This document shows, one piece after another, positions 18,099 through 26,992 of a stretch of 64,000 nt of DNA. The position numbers and the translations under genes are program-made. Each line of letters opens with the position of its first letter. Position 1 is the stretch's first letter. The notes beneath the pieces are model-generated. The model did no database searches and had not been told where the DNA came from. It was given only the letters and a program-made list of their open reading frames with translations. This DNA comes from an uncultured Acidobacteriaceae bacterium (lineage in GTDB: Bacteria > Acidobacteriota > Terriglobia > Terriglobales > Acidobacteriaceae), in contig CAIVDV010000040.1 of NCBI GenBank assembly GCA_903904755.1, positions 1 to 64,000 on the forward strand, in the 5' to 3' direction.

Positions 18099-18546
18099 GA
18101 TGGGGTACCTTCCAGCTGCATAGCACAGTTTCGGAGCAAATGGCAGCAAGCCGTCACCGACACCTCCGACGGTCTTCCCGCAGACGAAGTCTTCCGCCGC
18201 CTGGCAGCGAAGTACACAGTCCACCCGGATTCCGACGAAGCCCGCCCCCGCCCCGATTGACCTCTCCACCCCTTTCGCGTAAACTAGAAAACTGCGAGGG
18301 ACTGCGCACACGTGTGCATTGGGCCCTCGGATTCCTGACCAGGCTTACCGCTTTTGCTCAGGAGTTCGGGCAGCATCTCCGGCAGTTTTGCCCAGTGCCT
18401 CATTCGTTCCGTCCCGCCCCTTCCACGGGGTGCAACAAATCTCCCGGCAACGGGCTATTCCCCTGACGTCAGGTTTTGATATCAGGATTTCGAGATTACC
18501 CCGGTGCGGCCCTTGAGGCTCAGGGGCAAAAAAGAAGGGTTCATTC

Positions 18547-18825
18547 ATGGCGAATCACGTATCTTCTCTCAAGCGCGCCCGTCAGACCGTCGTCAAGACC
18601 GAAGTCAACCGCGCCAATCGCTCCCGCGTCCGCTCCAGCCTGCGCCTCATGCGCGAGGCCCTCACCGCCGGCGACGTCACCGCCGCACAGGCCCAGTACA
18701 AGGCCACCACCTCTGCCCTCGACAAGAGCGTGCAGAAGGGCGTTCTCCACAAGAACACCGTCAGCCGCTACAAGAGCCGCCTCAACGCGCGCCTCAAGGC
18801 CCTGGCCGTTCCCGCCGCCAAGTAA
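18547..18825 (+). CDS. rpsT: 30S ribosomal protein S20
   Basis: A 92-residue three-helix ribosomal protein. The start [14 protein letters not shown], basic composition, [16 protein letters not shown] motif and length match S20, which binds 16S rRNA at the base of the body. A GAAGGG ribosome-binding site lies 7 nt upstream. The gene is monocistronic: more than 400 bp without a plus-strand gene before it and a strong terminator after it. Confidence 0.97.
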   Translation: MANHVSSLKRARQTVVKTEVNRANRSRVRSSLRLMREALTAGDVTAAQAQYKATTSALDKSVQKGVLHKNTVSRYKSRLNARLKALAVPAAK

Positions 18826-18872
18826 CTTCCGCCTCTTCCGGCTTCTGAAGTCCGGCACAAGGTACATGCACA

Positions 18873-18902
18873 AAAGGCCACTCCCCCGCGGGAGTGGCCT
18901 TT
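18873..18902. terminator. bidirectional rho-independent terminator
   Basis: Symmetrical hairpin AAAGGCCACTCCC / GGGAGTGGCCTTT with a 4-nt loop between the convergent rpsT and fadA genes; both flanks give an A/T tract, so it can end transcripts from both sides. Confidence 0.9.
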
Positions 18903-18921
18903 CTGCGTCTGCCCACTTGCC

Positions 18922-20103
18922 CTAAAGCCGCTCGAAGATGCCCGCCGCGCCCATGCCCCCGCCCACGCACATCGTCACCATGCCGTAGCGCACACCCCGC
19001 CGCTCCATCTCAGCCAGTATCTGCGCGGTCAGCTTCGATCCAGTACACCCCAGCGGATGCCCCAGCGCAATCGCGCCGCCGTTCACGTTCACCAGCGCCG
19101 GGTCCAGGCCCAGTTCCCGGATAACCGCCAGCGACTGCGCCGCAAAAGCCTCGTTCAGCTCAATCAGCCCAATGTCGGCCAGCGTCAGCCCGGTCTGCTT
19201 CAGCACTTTGGGAATCGCAAAAATCGGCCCCGAGCCCATCTCTTCCGGCAGGCAACCGGCCGTGGCATAGCCCACCAGCCGGGCCAGCGGCTTCAGCCCC
19301 AGTTCCCCGGCTCGCGCGGCCGTCATCACAACAACAGCAGCCGCGCCATCTGAAGTCTGCGACGAGTTCCCCGCCGTCACCGTCCCCGTCGCGGCAAAGG
19401 CCGGGCGCAGCTTCGCCAGCGCCTCAAGCGAAGTATCCGCCCGCGGGCCTTCGTCCTGATCCACCACCCGTTCGGTCACCACCGGCTTGCCCGCCTTGGC
19501 TCCCGGAACCGATGTCGTCACCGTCACCGGCACAATCTCCCCTGTAAATCGCCCGGCCTGCTGCGCGGCAATCGCCTTCTGGTGGCTGGCGTAGGAAAAC
19601 GCATCCTGGTCCTCCCGGCTGATGCCATATCTCGCAGCCACCCGCTCCGCAGTCAGCCCCATTGTCAGAATCGCGCCCGGATAATGCTCACCCAGCCAGG
19701 GATTCGGGCTTGGCTTGTTGCCCCCCATCGGAATCATGCTCATCGACTCCGCCCCGCCCGCAATCGCAACCGTCGCCTGCCCAGCCCCCACCTTCAGCAC
19801 TGCGAGCGAGACCGCCTCCAGCCCGGAGGCGCACAGGCGATTCACCGTCATCGCGCTGGTTTCCACCGGCAGCCCGGCGCGCAGCACAGCGGTGCGTGCA
19901 ATGTTCCACCCCTGCTCGGCTTCCGGCATCGCACAGCCCAGCACCAGGTCACTCACTTCGGCAGCCTCCAGCGCCGGAACGCGGTCCAGCGCACCCCGCA
20001 CCGCCGCCGCTGCCAAATCATCCGGCCGCGTGGTGGCAAAGGCGCCCTTGCCGGCGCGTCCCACCGCTGTCCGTACTGCACTTACGATTACCGCTTCCCG
20101 CAT
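18922..20103 (-). CDS. fadA: acetyl-CoA acyltransferase (thiolase)
   Basis: Thiolase of 393 residues that cleaves 3-ketoacyl-CoA with CoA in beta-oxidation. Catalytic residues are visible: C91 in [11 protein letters not shown]349 in [15 protein letters not shown] and C379 in [11 protein letters not shown]. Length and motifs are complete. It is the last gene of the fadN-X-Y-fadA run, 27 bp after the exported-protein gene. A biosynthetic (acetoacetyl-CoA) role cannot be excluded by sequence alone, but pairing with fadN supports degradation. Confidence 0.93.
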   Translation of the reverse strand: MREAVIVSAVRTAVGRAGKGAFATTRPDDLAAAAVRGALDRVPALEAAEVSDLVLGCAMPEAEQGWNIARTAVLRAGLPVETSAMTVNRLCASGLEAVSLAVLKVGAGQATVAIAGGAESMSMIPMGGNKPSPNPWLGEHYPGAILTMGLTAERVAARYGISREDQDAFSYASHQKAIAAQQAGRFTGEIVPVTVTTSVPGAKAGKPVVTERVVDQDEGPRADTSLEALAKLRPAFAATGTVTAGNSSQTSDGAAAVVVMTAARAGELGLKPLARLVGYATAGCLPEEMGSGPIFAIPKVLKQTGLTLADIGLIELNEAFAAQSLAVIRELGLDPALVNVNGGAIALGHPLGCTGSKLTAQILAEMERRGVRYGMVTMCVGGGMGAAGIFERL

Positions 20104-20130
20104 TGTTTCTCCTTCATTGGCCTGCGGCCA

Positions 20131-20784
20131 TCATTCGACCTTCAGGCGTTCCCATGCCCCGTTGCGAAACAGGTGATATACCGTGCGATGGTCAATGATG
20201 CTGTCGGCCACCGCGTCATGATCCGGCGTGGCTGGCCGGTGCGCCATCGCCAACTGCGCCTGGTGCACCACCGCCGGCGAGGCCGGGTCAATGCCCCAGT
20301 TGAATCCCATCGTCCCCGCCGCATCTGCCTCACCGGTGTTCCGGCTCTGCAATCGGTCAATCTCCATATGCTCGGCGAGAACCGCCGGGCTGGCCACCGC
20401 ACCGCTGGCAAAAAACACCAGCAACTGCACCCGCCCGCCCACAGAACACAGCACCGCCCAGTCCGTCGTCCCCGCCCGCTCCAGGCTGCCGTGAATCACA
20501 TTCTCAGGCCGGTGCGCTTCATACGTCTGCGGAATCAGGCATCCCCGCGTCTCCAACTCCGCCGCCACCGCTGCCGGCAGCTCCGGATACGAACTCACCG
20601 GCAAATGGCGAATCGTGTACGCCACCTCCCTGCCCTCAACCGACACATGCCCCTGCGTCACCAGCGGGTCAGGCGCAGCCGCCTGCTGGCCCAGCGCAGT
20701 CGGCGAACTCGCTGCCAACTGAAACAGACCAATTGCGGCCACTCCCAGCACCGCGCCCGCAACGATTTGCGCCCTGCCCAACAT
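20131..20784 (-). CDS. exported protein of unknown function
   Basis: A 217-residue protein with an N-terminal hydrophobic segment (about residues 8-25) followed by an Ala/Gln-rich stretch, so it is anchored or exported. The remaining ~170 residues form one soluble domain with a central LLVFFASG strand and two conserved-looking patches (HGSLERAGTTDWAVLCS and HRTVYHLF). No family recognised. It sits between a papain-like protein gene and fadA in a tightly spaced run, 41 bp after the former, so it is probably cotranscribed with the fatty-acid oxidation genes. Confidence 0.7.
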   Translation of the reverse strand: MLGRAQIVAGAVLGVAAIGLFQLAASSPTALGQQAAAPDPLVTQGHVSVEGREVAYTIRHLPVSSYPELPAAVAAELETRGCLIPQTYEAHRPENVIHGSLERAGTTDWAVLCSVGGRVQLLVFFASGAVASPAVLAEHMEIDRLQSRNTGEADAAGTMGFNWGIDPASPAVVHQAQLAMAHRPATPDHDAVADSIIDHRTVYHLFRNGAWERLKVE

Positions 20785-20825
20785 ACTTGCTTCCTTACCG
20801 ACCGAGCCTGATTCCGGGTACTCCT

Positions 20826-21437
20826 CTAGACCCGCAAACCCGTCATCGGTTTCGCAATAAAGTTTTCGTCTCCCACAACATCCTTCGACGCCACCGGAGT
20901 ATTTGCCACCGCCACCGTCACCCCAATCCCCTGTCGCGTAATCGTGTACTTGTCCCCATACACCGTCGTCATGGCAAAGTTCAGCCCCGTCGTCATGTCC
21001 GTACCCTGTATCCCCTTCAGATTCATCGGGCTGCTCGTCCCAAAAGTAGGATCGTAAATGATGTTCGTCTCGGGGTCTTTTACCCGCCAGTGGTTGTCAA
21101 ACTCCCACCCGGCCACCGGCGGCTTGTTGATCTCAGGCCCATTGCCCAGCGCCTTCACCCCGCGCTCCTGCAGAACAAGGTAACCCATTTTGTCGCCCCT
21201 CTTGTTGGTCCGCGTTGCGCCAAAGTACAGCGCCTGCAGCTTGTCCACGCCCATGTCAGTGGCAATCTGCATAAAGATGCGCGCGGCCGACTCGCAGTTC
21301 ATCGGCGTTCCCGGTGCCGGCGGCAGCGTTTCAATGCCCACCCGACCGCGTTCCTTCGCGTAGGAATAGCGGCTGGTCTGCAAAAGCTCCAGCAGCCGGT
21401 TCAATTTGTCTTTTCTCTCAGCCTGGGTCAATGACAT
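20826..21437 (-). CDS. putative transglutaminase-like (papain-fold) protein
   Basis: A 203-residue protein without signal peptide. A Cys-His-Asp triad in the order of the transglutaminase-like fold can be proposed: C48 in PMNCESAARIF at a helix start, H116 in WEFDNHWRVKD and D129 in IIYDPTFG. The spacing (68 and 13 residues) and the contexts NHW and YDPTFG are typical of that superfamily. The fold call is inference from pattern only. It lies directly downstream of fadN (61 bp), which makes it an odd member of a beta-oxidation operon. Confidence 0.6.
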   Translation of the reverse strand: MSLTQAERKDKLNRLLELLQTSRYSYAKERGRVGIETLPPAPGTPMNCESAARIFMQIATDMGVDKLQALYFGATRTNKRGDKMGYLVLQERGVKALGNGPEINKPPVAGWEFDNHWRVKDPETNIIYDPTFGTSSPMNLKGIQGTDMTTGLNFAMTTVYGDKYTITRQGIGVTVAVANTPVASKDVVGDENFIAKPMTGLRV

Positions 21438-21498
21438 GGTTTCCTCCTCCGGTGTTTCGTGGCGGTTTTCGGCATATCCGTCTGCGGGGGAAGCCGCC

Positions 21499-23973
21499 CT
21501 AGTTCCTCAACGGTTTGCCGGTCTTCAGTGTGTGTGCAATTCGCTCCTGGGTCTTGCGCTCCCCGCACAGCGACAGGAATGCCTCCCGCTCAAGGTCCAG
21601 CAGATACGTCTCCGTCACCAGCGTACCTGCGGTTAGCCGGCCTCCAGAAAGCACATATGCCGCCTTGCCGGCCACTTTCTGGTCATGTTCGCTGGCAAAC
21701 CCCGCCTGACCCATCAGATAAATGCCGGCCTCCAGCGTAGCCAGCGCCGCCGTTCCGCCAGCGGGAATCTCCCGTCGCTCCACCGGTGCCACGTAGCCCT
21801 GCCCGGAAAGCAGCAGCGCCTGGGCCTTGGCGTCCAGCAGTTGCCGGCTGCGATTCAGCGAAATCCGGTCCCGCCCGTGCAGCAGACCAAGTCCGCGCGC
21901 CTCGGAAGCCGAGGTCGAAACCTTGGCCATCGCAATCGTCTCCAGCGCCCGCTTCAGCCCCGTCGCGTACTCACTGCCCTGGGCAAACTTCGCCGGCGGG
22001 TCGCGCGGTTCCGGCGGAGCCAGCGCCGCCGCGGTATCCACCGCACGCAGCACCAGTTCCTTTGTTCCCCCGCCGCCGGGAATCAGGCCCACGCCCGCTT
22101 CCACCAGCCCCATGTAGGTCTCCGCGTGCAGTTGCCGCGCCGCAGCGTGCAGGCTTATCTCCGTTCCGCCACCCAGACACAGCGCATAGGGCGCAGCCAC
22201 CACCGGCCGCGGACAATACTTGATCGCCTGCGTCATCTGCTGAAATCCCCGGATGGCCATATTCACTTCATCCCAGTCGCCCTCCTGCACGCCCAGCAGC
22301 AACTGCATCAGGTTCGCGCCGACTGAGAAATTCTCGCCATCGGAGGCAATCACAAAGCCGTCGAAGTTGCGCACCGCCTCGCTTCCCGGCGCCAGCACCT
22401 GCGAAATCATCGCCACCACATCGCCGCCAATCGCCGCCTTTACACTGTGCAGCTCGATGCAGCCAATCCCATCGCCCAGGTCCACCAGCGAAGCCCCGGC
22501 ATTCCGTCGCACCACGCCAGCTCGGCCACCAGCAGCTATGCGGAAGTCCCGCACCCGCGCATGGCCCGCAGTCGGGGTCAGCGCTTCCACCCTGCCCGTA
22601 ATAGGAGACCAGCAGCCACCCTCGCCATACCAGCTCGTCCGCCCGGCCGCCAGCATCGCCACCACCCGCGGGCTCACCGGTAGCCCCGCAGCCTGGATGC
22701 GCGCCACCGTCTCCGGCACTCCCGCCGCATCCCACATCTGGAACGGACCCAGCTCCCAGTTGAATCCGGCACAAATCGCCCGGTCAATCGCCGGAACATC
22801 GTCGGCCACTTCGCCCACACGCTCTGCCGCATAATTCCACAGATTCGCCAGCAGCGGCAGCAGGTACGCAGCGGCCTTGTCCCTGGCCGAATCAGCCGCC
22901 AGCAGCGCCCGCAGCCGTTCCCCCACCGTTCCCAGATTTTTCACCGTATCCAGCGCCGCAATCTTCGCCTTGGCCAGCGGGCGGTATTCCAGTGACACGG
23001 TATCCAGCGCCAGCCGCACCTCGGCGCCGGTCTCGTCCTTGCTCTTTTTGTAGAAGCCCTGTTTCGTCTTGTCGCCCAGCCAGCGCCGCTTCACAAGTTC
23101 CGCAATCAGCCCGGTCACCGCCGCATCCGAAGCCCCATCGGCAAAGTTGCCGGCTACATGCGCCAGCACATCAATGCCCACCATATCCGCCAGCCGGAAG
23201 GTCCCCGTCCGTGGCCAGCCCAGCGCACTTCCCGTCAGCGCGTCCACTTCCTCCACCGCAAGTTTCTGCTGCTGCATCAGTCCCACAGCGGCAAACATGT
23301 TGGCAACACCGATGCGGTTGGCAATAAAGTTCGGCGTGTCGTGCGCCAGCACCACCTCTTTACCGAGAATCCTGTCGCCAAAGGCGCAAAAAGCCGCCAG
23401 CACCGCCCGGTCCGTTTCCGGCGTCGGAATCACTTCCAGCAGCCGCATGTAGCGCGGCGGATTGAAGAAATGCGTCCCAAACCAGCGCTTCCGCAGCTCC
23501 GCGCTCATGGCCTCGCCCAGGCTCTCGGCAATCCGCGCAATGGGCAGGCCCGAGGTGTTCGTCGTGAGGATGGCATTCGGCCCCAGGTGCGGTGTCACCC
23601 GCGACAGCAGTGCCTGCTTCACCGCCAGGTCTTCGGTCACGGCCTCAATTACCCAATCGCAAGTGGAGAGCTTGGGCAGGTCGGCGTCGAAGTTGCCCGG
23701 CGTCACCAGCTTGGCCGCTGCCGCCTCAAAAAATGCTGCCGGCTTGGCCTTCGCCAGTGCTTCCAACGCACCCACCGCCAGCTTGTTCGGATTCCCCGGC
23801 TCCCCTGGCAGCACCATATCCAGCAGAAGCGTGGGAATTCCCGCGTTGGCCAGGTGCGCTGCTATGCGCGATCCCATGGTGCCCGCGCCCAGCACTGCGG
23901 CACGGCGAATCAGGATAGGACGTGGATTCGGTGCGGAGATATCCGCAAGAGGAGGGGCGGCTTGGGTGGCCAT
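21499..23973 (-). CDS. fadN: 3-hydroxyacyl-CoA dehydrogenase / enoyl-CoA hydratase (FadN type)
   Basis: An 824-residue bifunctional beta-oxidation enzyme with the dehydrogenase half first: NAD-binding GAGTMG at residues 29-34, HFFNPPRYMRLLEVI, the C-terminal dehydrogenase domains to about 480, then an enoyl-CoA hydratase/isomerase domain (about 500-790, with ASDGENFSVGANL and LGGGTEISLH oxyanion-hole regions, and EAGVGLIPGGGGTKE). This order is the reverse of E. coli FadB/FadJ and matches Bacillus FadN. The ATG chosen has a GGAG site 4 nt upstream; 20 further codons upstream are possible but unsupported. First gene of the operon ending in fadA. Confidence 0.93.
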   Translation of the reverse strand: MATQAAPPLADISAPNPRPILIRRAAVLGAGTMGSRIAAHLANAGIPTLLLDMVLPGEPGNPNKLAVGALEALAKAKPAAFFEAAAAKLVTPGNFDADLPKLSTCDWVIEAVTEDLAVKQALLSRVTPHLGPNAILTTNTSGLPIARIAESLGEAMSAELRKRWFGTHFFNPPRYMRLLEVIPTPETDRAVLAAFCAFGDRILGKEVVLAHDTPNFIANRIGVANMFAAVGLMQQQKLAVEEVDALTGSALGWPRTGTFRLADMVGIDVLAHVAGNFADGASDAAVTGLIAELVKRRWLGDKTKQGFYKKSKDETGAEVRLALDTVSLEYRPLAKAKIAALDTVKNLGTVGERLRALLAADSARDKAAAYLLPLLANLWNYAAERVGEVADDVPAIDRAICAGFNWELGPFQMWDAAGVPETVARIQAAGLPVSPRVVAMLAAGRTSWYGEGGCWSPITGRVEALTPTAGHARVRDFRIAAGGRAGVVRRNAGASLVDLGDGIGCIELHSVKAAIGGDVVAMISQVLAPGSEAVRNFDGFVIASDGENFSVGANLMQLLLGVQEGDWDEVNMAIRGFQQMTQAIKYCPRPVVAAPYALCLGGGTEISLHAAARQLHAETYMGLVEAGVGLIPGGGGTKELVLRAVDTAAALAPPEPRDPPAKFAQGSEYATGLKRALETIAMAKVSTSASEARGLGLLHGRDRISLNRSRQLLDAKAQALLLSGQGYVAPVERREIPAGGTAALATLEAGIYLMGQAGFASEHDQKVAGKAAYVLSGGRLTAGTLVTETYLLDLEREAFLSLCGERKTQERIAHTLKTGKPLRN

Positions 23974-24181
23974 ACGATCTCCGGCTCTGGCTGGGCACGG
24001 CATTGCGCCGTACTCGCAGGCGAAGTCGAGCATACGGCGGCATACTCCCGAGGGTCAAGGTGAGCCCGCTTGCCCCCCCAGCCTCGCACCAAAATTGACG
24101 GCCCGCCATCCCAAGCCCAAGAATCAGAGAGGACGCATCGGCCCAACCCGGCCGCGCGCCACAAGTTCAGAGGAGATCCAA

Positions 24182-25585
24182 GTGAGTCTGGCAATCGTCA
24201 TCATGGCAGCGGGCAAAGGAACGCGGCTCAAATCGCGCCGCCCCAAGGTATTGCATGCAATCGGGGGCAAGCCCCTGCTGAGTCACGTCATTGCCGCAGC
24301 CGCGCAGGTCGTTCCGTCCTCCGACATCTTCGTCATCGTCGGACACCAGGCAGAGATGGTTCGCGCCGCAGTTGCCTCCTCTGGCGTCCAATTCGTCGAT
24401 CAACCCCAGCAGAACGGCACCGGCCACGCCATCCAGTGCGCGCGCAAGGCCATCGCCGGCTATGACGACTTCCTGGTTCTCTCCGGCGATGCCCCGCTCA
24501 TCCGGCCAGAAACCATCCGCCTCGTCCGTGACTTCCACCAGCAGCAGGCCGCCGCCATGACCCTGCTCAGCGCCATCCCCGAGCACTCCTACGGCTACGG
24601 GCGCGTCCTCCGCAAAGCGCCCGATTCCCCTGAAGTCGCCGCCATCGTCGAGCAGAAATCCGCTACCCCTGAGCAGCAGGCCATCCGTGAAATCAACTCC
24701 GGCATGTACGCCTTCCGTTCCCAGGCCGTCCTGCCCCGCCTCGATGAGCTCAAGACCGAGAACCCCCACGCCGAGTACTACCTGACGGATATGGCCGCAA
24801 TCCTCAACCGTGCCGGCGAGCGCGTCGTCGCCGTGCCCGCGCCCGATGCCAACGAAATTCTCGGCGCAAACACCATCGCCGAGCTGGTCGCGCTCGACTC
24901 CGAACTGCGCCGCAAAACCGCACACCGGCTCATGGCCCAGGGCGTCACCATCTTCCAGCCGGAAACCTCAGTCATCGACGCCGAGGCCGAAATCGGCCCC
25001 GACACCGTGCTCGAGCCCGGCGTGCAAATCCTCGGCAAATGCCGCATCGGCTCCGATTGCCTCATCCGCACGGGCTCCATTCTCGAGTCCGCCACCCTCG
25101 CCGACAACGTCCTCGTTCGCCCCTACTGCTTCATCGCCGATGCCACAATTCAATCCGGCGCAAAAATCGGCCCCTTCGCCCACATCCGGCCTGGCACCGT
25201 TGTCGGAGAAGATGCCCACGTCGGCAACTTCGTCGAAATCAAGAATGTGACTCTGGGCAAAGGCGCAAAGGCCAACCACCTCACCTACCTGGGCGATGGC
25301 GAAGTGGGCGCGGGCAGCAACATCGGCGCAGGCGTCATCACATGTAATTATGATGGCGTCAACAAACACCGCACCACCATCGGCGCCGGCGTCTTTGTCG
25401 GCAGCGACTCCACTCTCGTCGCTCCCATCACCATCGGCGACGGCGCATACATCGGCGCAGGCTCCTGCATCACCCAATCCCTCCCCGCCGACTCGCTCGG
25501 CGTCGCCCGCGCCCGGCAAATCGTCCGCGAGGGATGGGCCGTGGGCAAGCGCGCGCGGTTACAGGAGCTGAAGCAGAAGAAATAG
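24182..25585 (+). CDS. glmU: bifunctional GlmU (UDP-GlcNAc pyrophosphorylase / GlcN-1-P acetyltransferase)
   Basis: A 467-residue enzyme making UDP-N-acetylglucosamine, the precursor of peptidoglycan and lipopolysaccharide. The N-terminal nucleotidyltransferase has AAGKGTRLKSRRPKVLH and NGTGHAIQ; the C-terminal left-handed beta-helix has repeated hexapeptides and the acetyltransferase region NFVEIKN ... NHLTYLGD ... GAGVITCNYDG. The GTG start follows a GAGGAG site. Divergent from fadN with about 200 bp between them, which must contain both promoters. Confidence 0.95.
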   Translation: MSLAIVIMAAGKGTRLKSRRPKVLHAIGGKPLLSHVIAAAAQVVPSSDIFVIVGHQAEMVRAAVASSGVQFVDQPQQNGTGHAIQCARKAIAGYDDFLVLSGDAPLIRPETIRLVRDFHQQQAAAMTLLSAIPEHSYGYGRVLRKAPDSPEVAAIVEQKSATPEQQAIREINSGMYAFRSQAVLPRLDELKTENPHAEYYLTDMAAILNRAGERVVAVPAPDANEILGANTIAELVALDSELRRKTAHRLMAQGVTIFQPETSVIDAEAEIGPDTVLEPGVQILGKCRIGSDCLIRTGSILESATLADNVLVRPYCFIADATIQSGAKIGPFAHIRPGTVVGEDAHVGNFVEIKNVTLGKGAKANHLTYLGDGEVGAGSNIGAGVITCNYDGVNKHRTTIGAGVFVGSDSTLVAPITIGDGAYIGAGSCITQSLPADSLGVARARQIVREGWAVGKRARLQELKQKK

Positions 25586-25900
25586 GCCATTTCTGCGCAT
25601 GGAACAGAAAATGTTTTCATTGCGTATAGAGGAATGAAACCGGCGCAATTTCGCAAAGTCCCTGCCAATCTCTGCGAATGGCGCTCCAGGGGGTACGAAA
25701 CCCAATACGTACCTCCTGTGTCACGTAACCAATTGCAAGAAAACTGTTGCGGCATCCGAGGGGTGAGCCGTAATGTCATGGTTATCCGGGCCGCAAAAAG
25801 CCGGATGATTCAGTGAAAGCTACCTGCGAGGACTCCGCTGATCCTCAAAGGAATAACGGTACAATCCAGCCATGAACCACTTGTAAACCTGGGAGTTGCC
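25586..25900. other. intergenic region without recognisable gene
   Basis: Between glmU and the HD-GYP gene. It contains a short hairpin ATCCGG / CCGGAT (25784-25806) and, near its end, a TACAAT box (25860-25865) followed by a five-codon frame ATG-AAC-CAC-TTG-TAA (25872-25886) just ahead of the next gene's ribosome-binding site. I checked it against the c-di-GMP riboswitch consensus because of the downstream gene and do not see a match. Confidence 0.5.
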
Positions 25901-26992
25901 ATGGGGTCTGTCGTACGAATTCTGGTTGTCGATGACGAGCCCCACATACGCACAATGCTCGGAACCACGCTCTCCCGCCAGGGTTACGAGCCGGTTCTCG
26001 CATCCAGCAGGACTGAAGCCACTGAGCTCCTCGACCGCCAGGATTTCGACCTCGTCCTCTCTGACATTGTTCTGCGCGACGGCACTGGCATAAGCCTCCT
26101 CGACCGTGTCCGCATCCATCATCCTGAGGTGCCCGTGGTCATGGTCACCGCCATTCAGGATGTTTCCGTGGCCATTACTGCCATGCGCAAAGGCGCCCAC
26201 GACTACCTGATCAAGCCCTTTGAGCGCGACGCGCTGCTCACTACTGTGCGCAGTGCCCTGGACTACCGCCGCACCCTGCTCGACAACGCGGTCTACAAGC
26301 AGAATCTGGAAGACGTCGTAAAAGCCCGCACAGAACTGCTCCACAGCGCCATGCAGGACCTCGAACGCTCCTACGACATCACGCTCGAAGCCCTCGGCGA
26401 TGCGCTCGATCTGAAAGACTCCGAAACCGAAGGCCACTCCAAGCGAGTGACGGCTTACACCATTGCGCTGGCACGGTTCATGGGCCTCAGCTCAGAGCAG
26501 GTCAAAATCATCGCCCGCGGCGCATTCCTCCACGACATCGGCAAAATGGCCATCCCCGACGTGATTCTGCGCAAACCTGCAAAGCTCACTGCCGCCGAGC
26601 AGCAAATCATGCGCGAGCACTGCGAGCGGGGTTACAACATCGTCCGCAAGATTCCCTTCCTGGCCGAAGCCGCCGACATCGTCTTCTCCCATCAGGAGTT
26701 CTACAACGGCACCGGATACCCGCGCGGAATTCGCGGCGAAGAGATTCCCCTCGGAGCACGCATCTTCGCCCTGGCCGACACGCTGGATGCAATCACCAGC
26801 GACCGCCCCTATCGCGAAGCGCGCACCTTTGACATCGCACGGCAGGAGATCCTGCGCTGTTCCGGCACACAATTCGACCCCACCGTGGTCGAGGTCTTCA
26901 TCAAGATTCCGAACGAACTTTGGATCGAGTTGCGCTCAGAGTTGAACCGCACCAACTCCACCATCTCCGCGCTCGATGGCCCGGCCGATTAG
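25901..26992 (+). CDS. RpfG-type response regulator, receiver plus HD-GYP phosphodiesterase
   Basis: A 363-residue protein: receiver domain (residues 5-120, acidic pair in VVDDEPHIR, phosphoacceptor Asp in LVLSDIVL, Lys in LIKPFE), coiled linker, then an HD-GYP domain (about 165-350) with FLHDIGKMAIPD and HQEFYNGTGYPRG. The metal residues and the GYP loop are present; the usual HHE is HQE, a common variant. It should degrade c-di-GMP when phosphorylated. A GGGAG site precedes the ATG. No kinase gene is adjacent. The 3' end overlaps the convergent LysR gene by 57 bp. Confidence 0.93.
   Translation: MGSVVRILVVDDEPHIRTMLGTTLSRQGYEPVLASSRTEATELLDRQDFDLVLSDIVLRDGTGISLLDRVRIHHPEVPVVMVTAIQDVSVAITAMRKGAHDYLIKPFERDALLTTVRSALDYRRTLLDNAVYKQNLEDVVKARTELLHSAMQDLERSYDITLEALGDALDLKDSETEGHSKRVTAYTIALARFMGLSSEQVKIIARGAFLHDIGKMAIPDVILRKPAKLTAAEQQIMREHCERGYNIVRKIPFLAEAADIVFSHQEFYNGTGYPRGIRGEEIPLGARIFALADTLDAITSDRPYREARTFDIARQEILRCSGTQFDPTVVEVFIKIPNELWIELRSELNRTNSTISALDGPAD

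Noticed and set aside
17991-18260. Plus-strand frame of 89 codons starting GTG
   Set aside because: Its first third is the antisense of the better supported 51-residue membrane protein and it has no ribosome-binding site; only the tail is kept as a possible antitoxin remnant.
25586-25900. c-di-GMP (GEMM-type) riboswitch ahead of the HD-GYP gene
   Set aside because: CCGCAAAAAGCC is only superficially like the GACGCAAAGCC core; the flanking helices and the tetraloop-receptor parts are missing.
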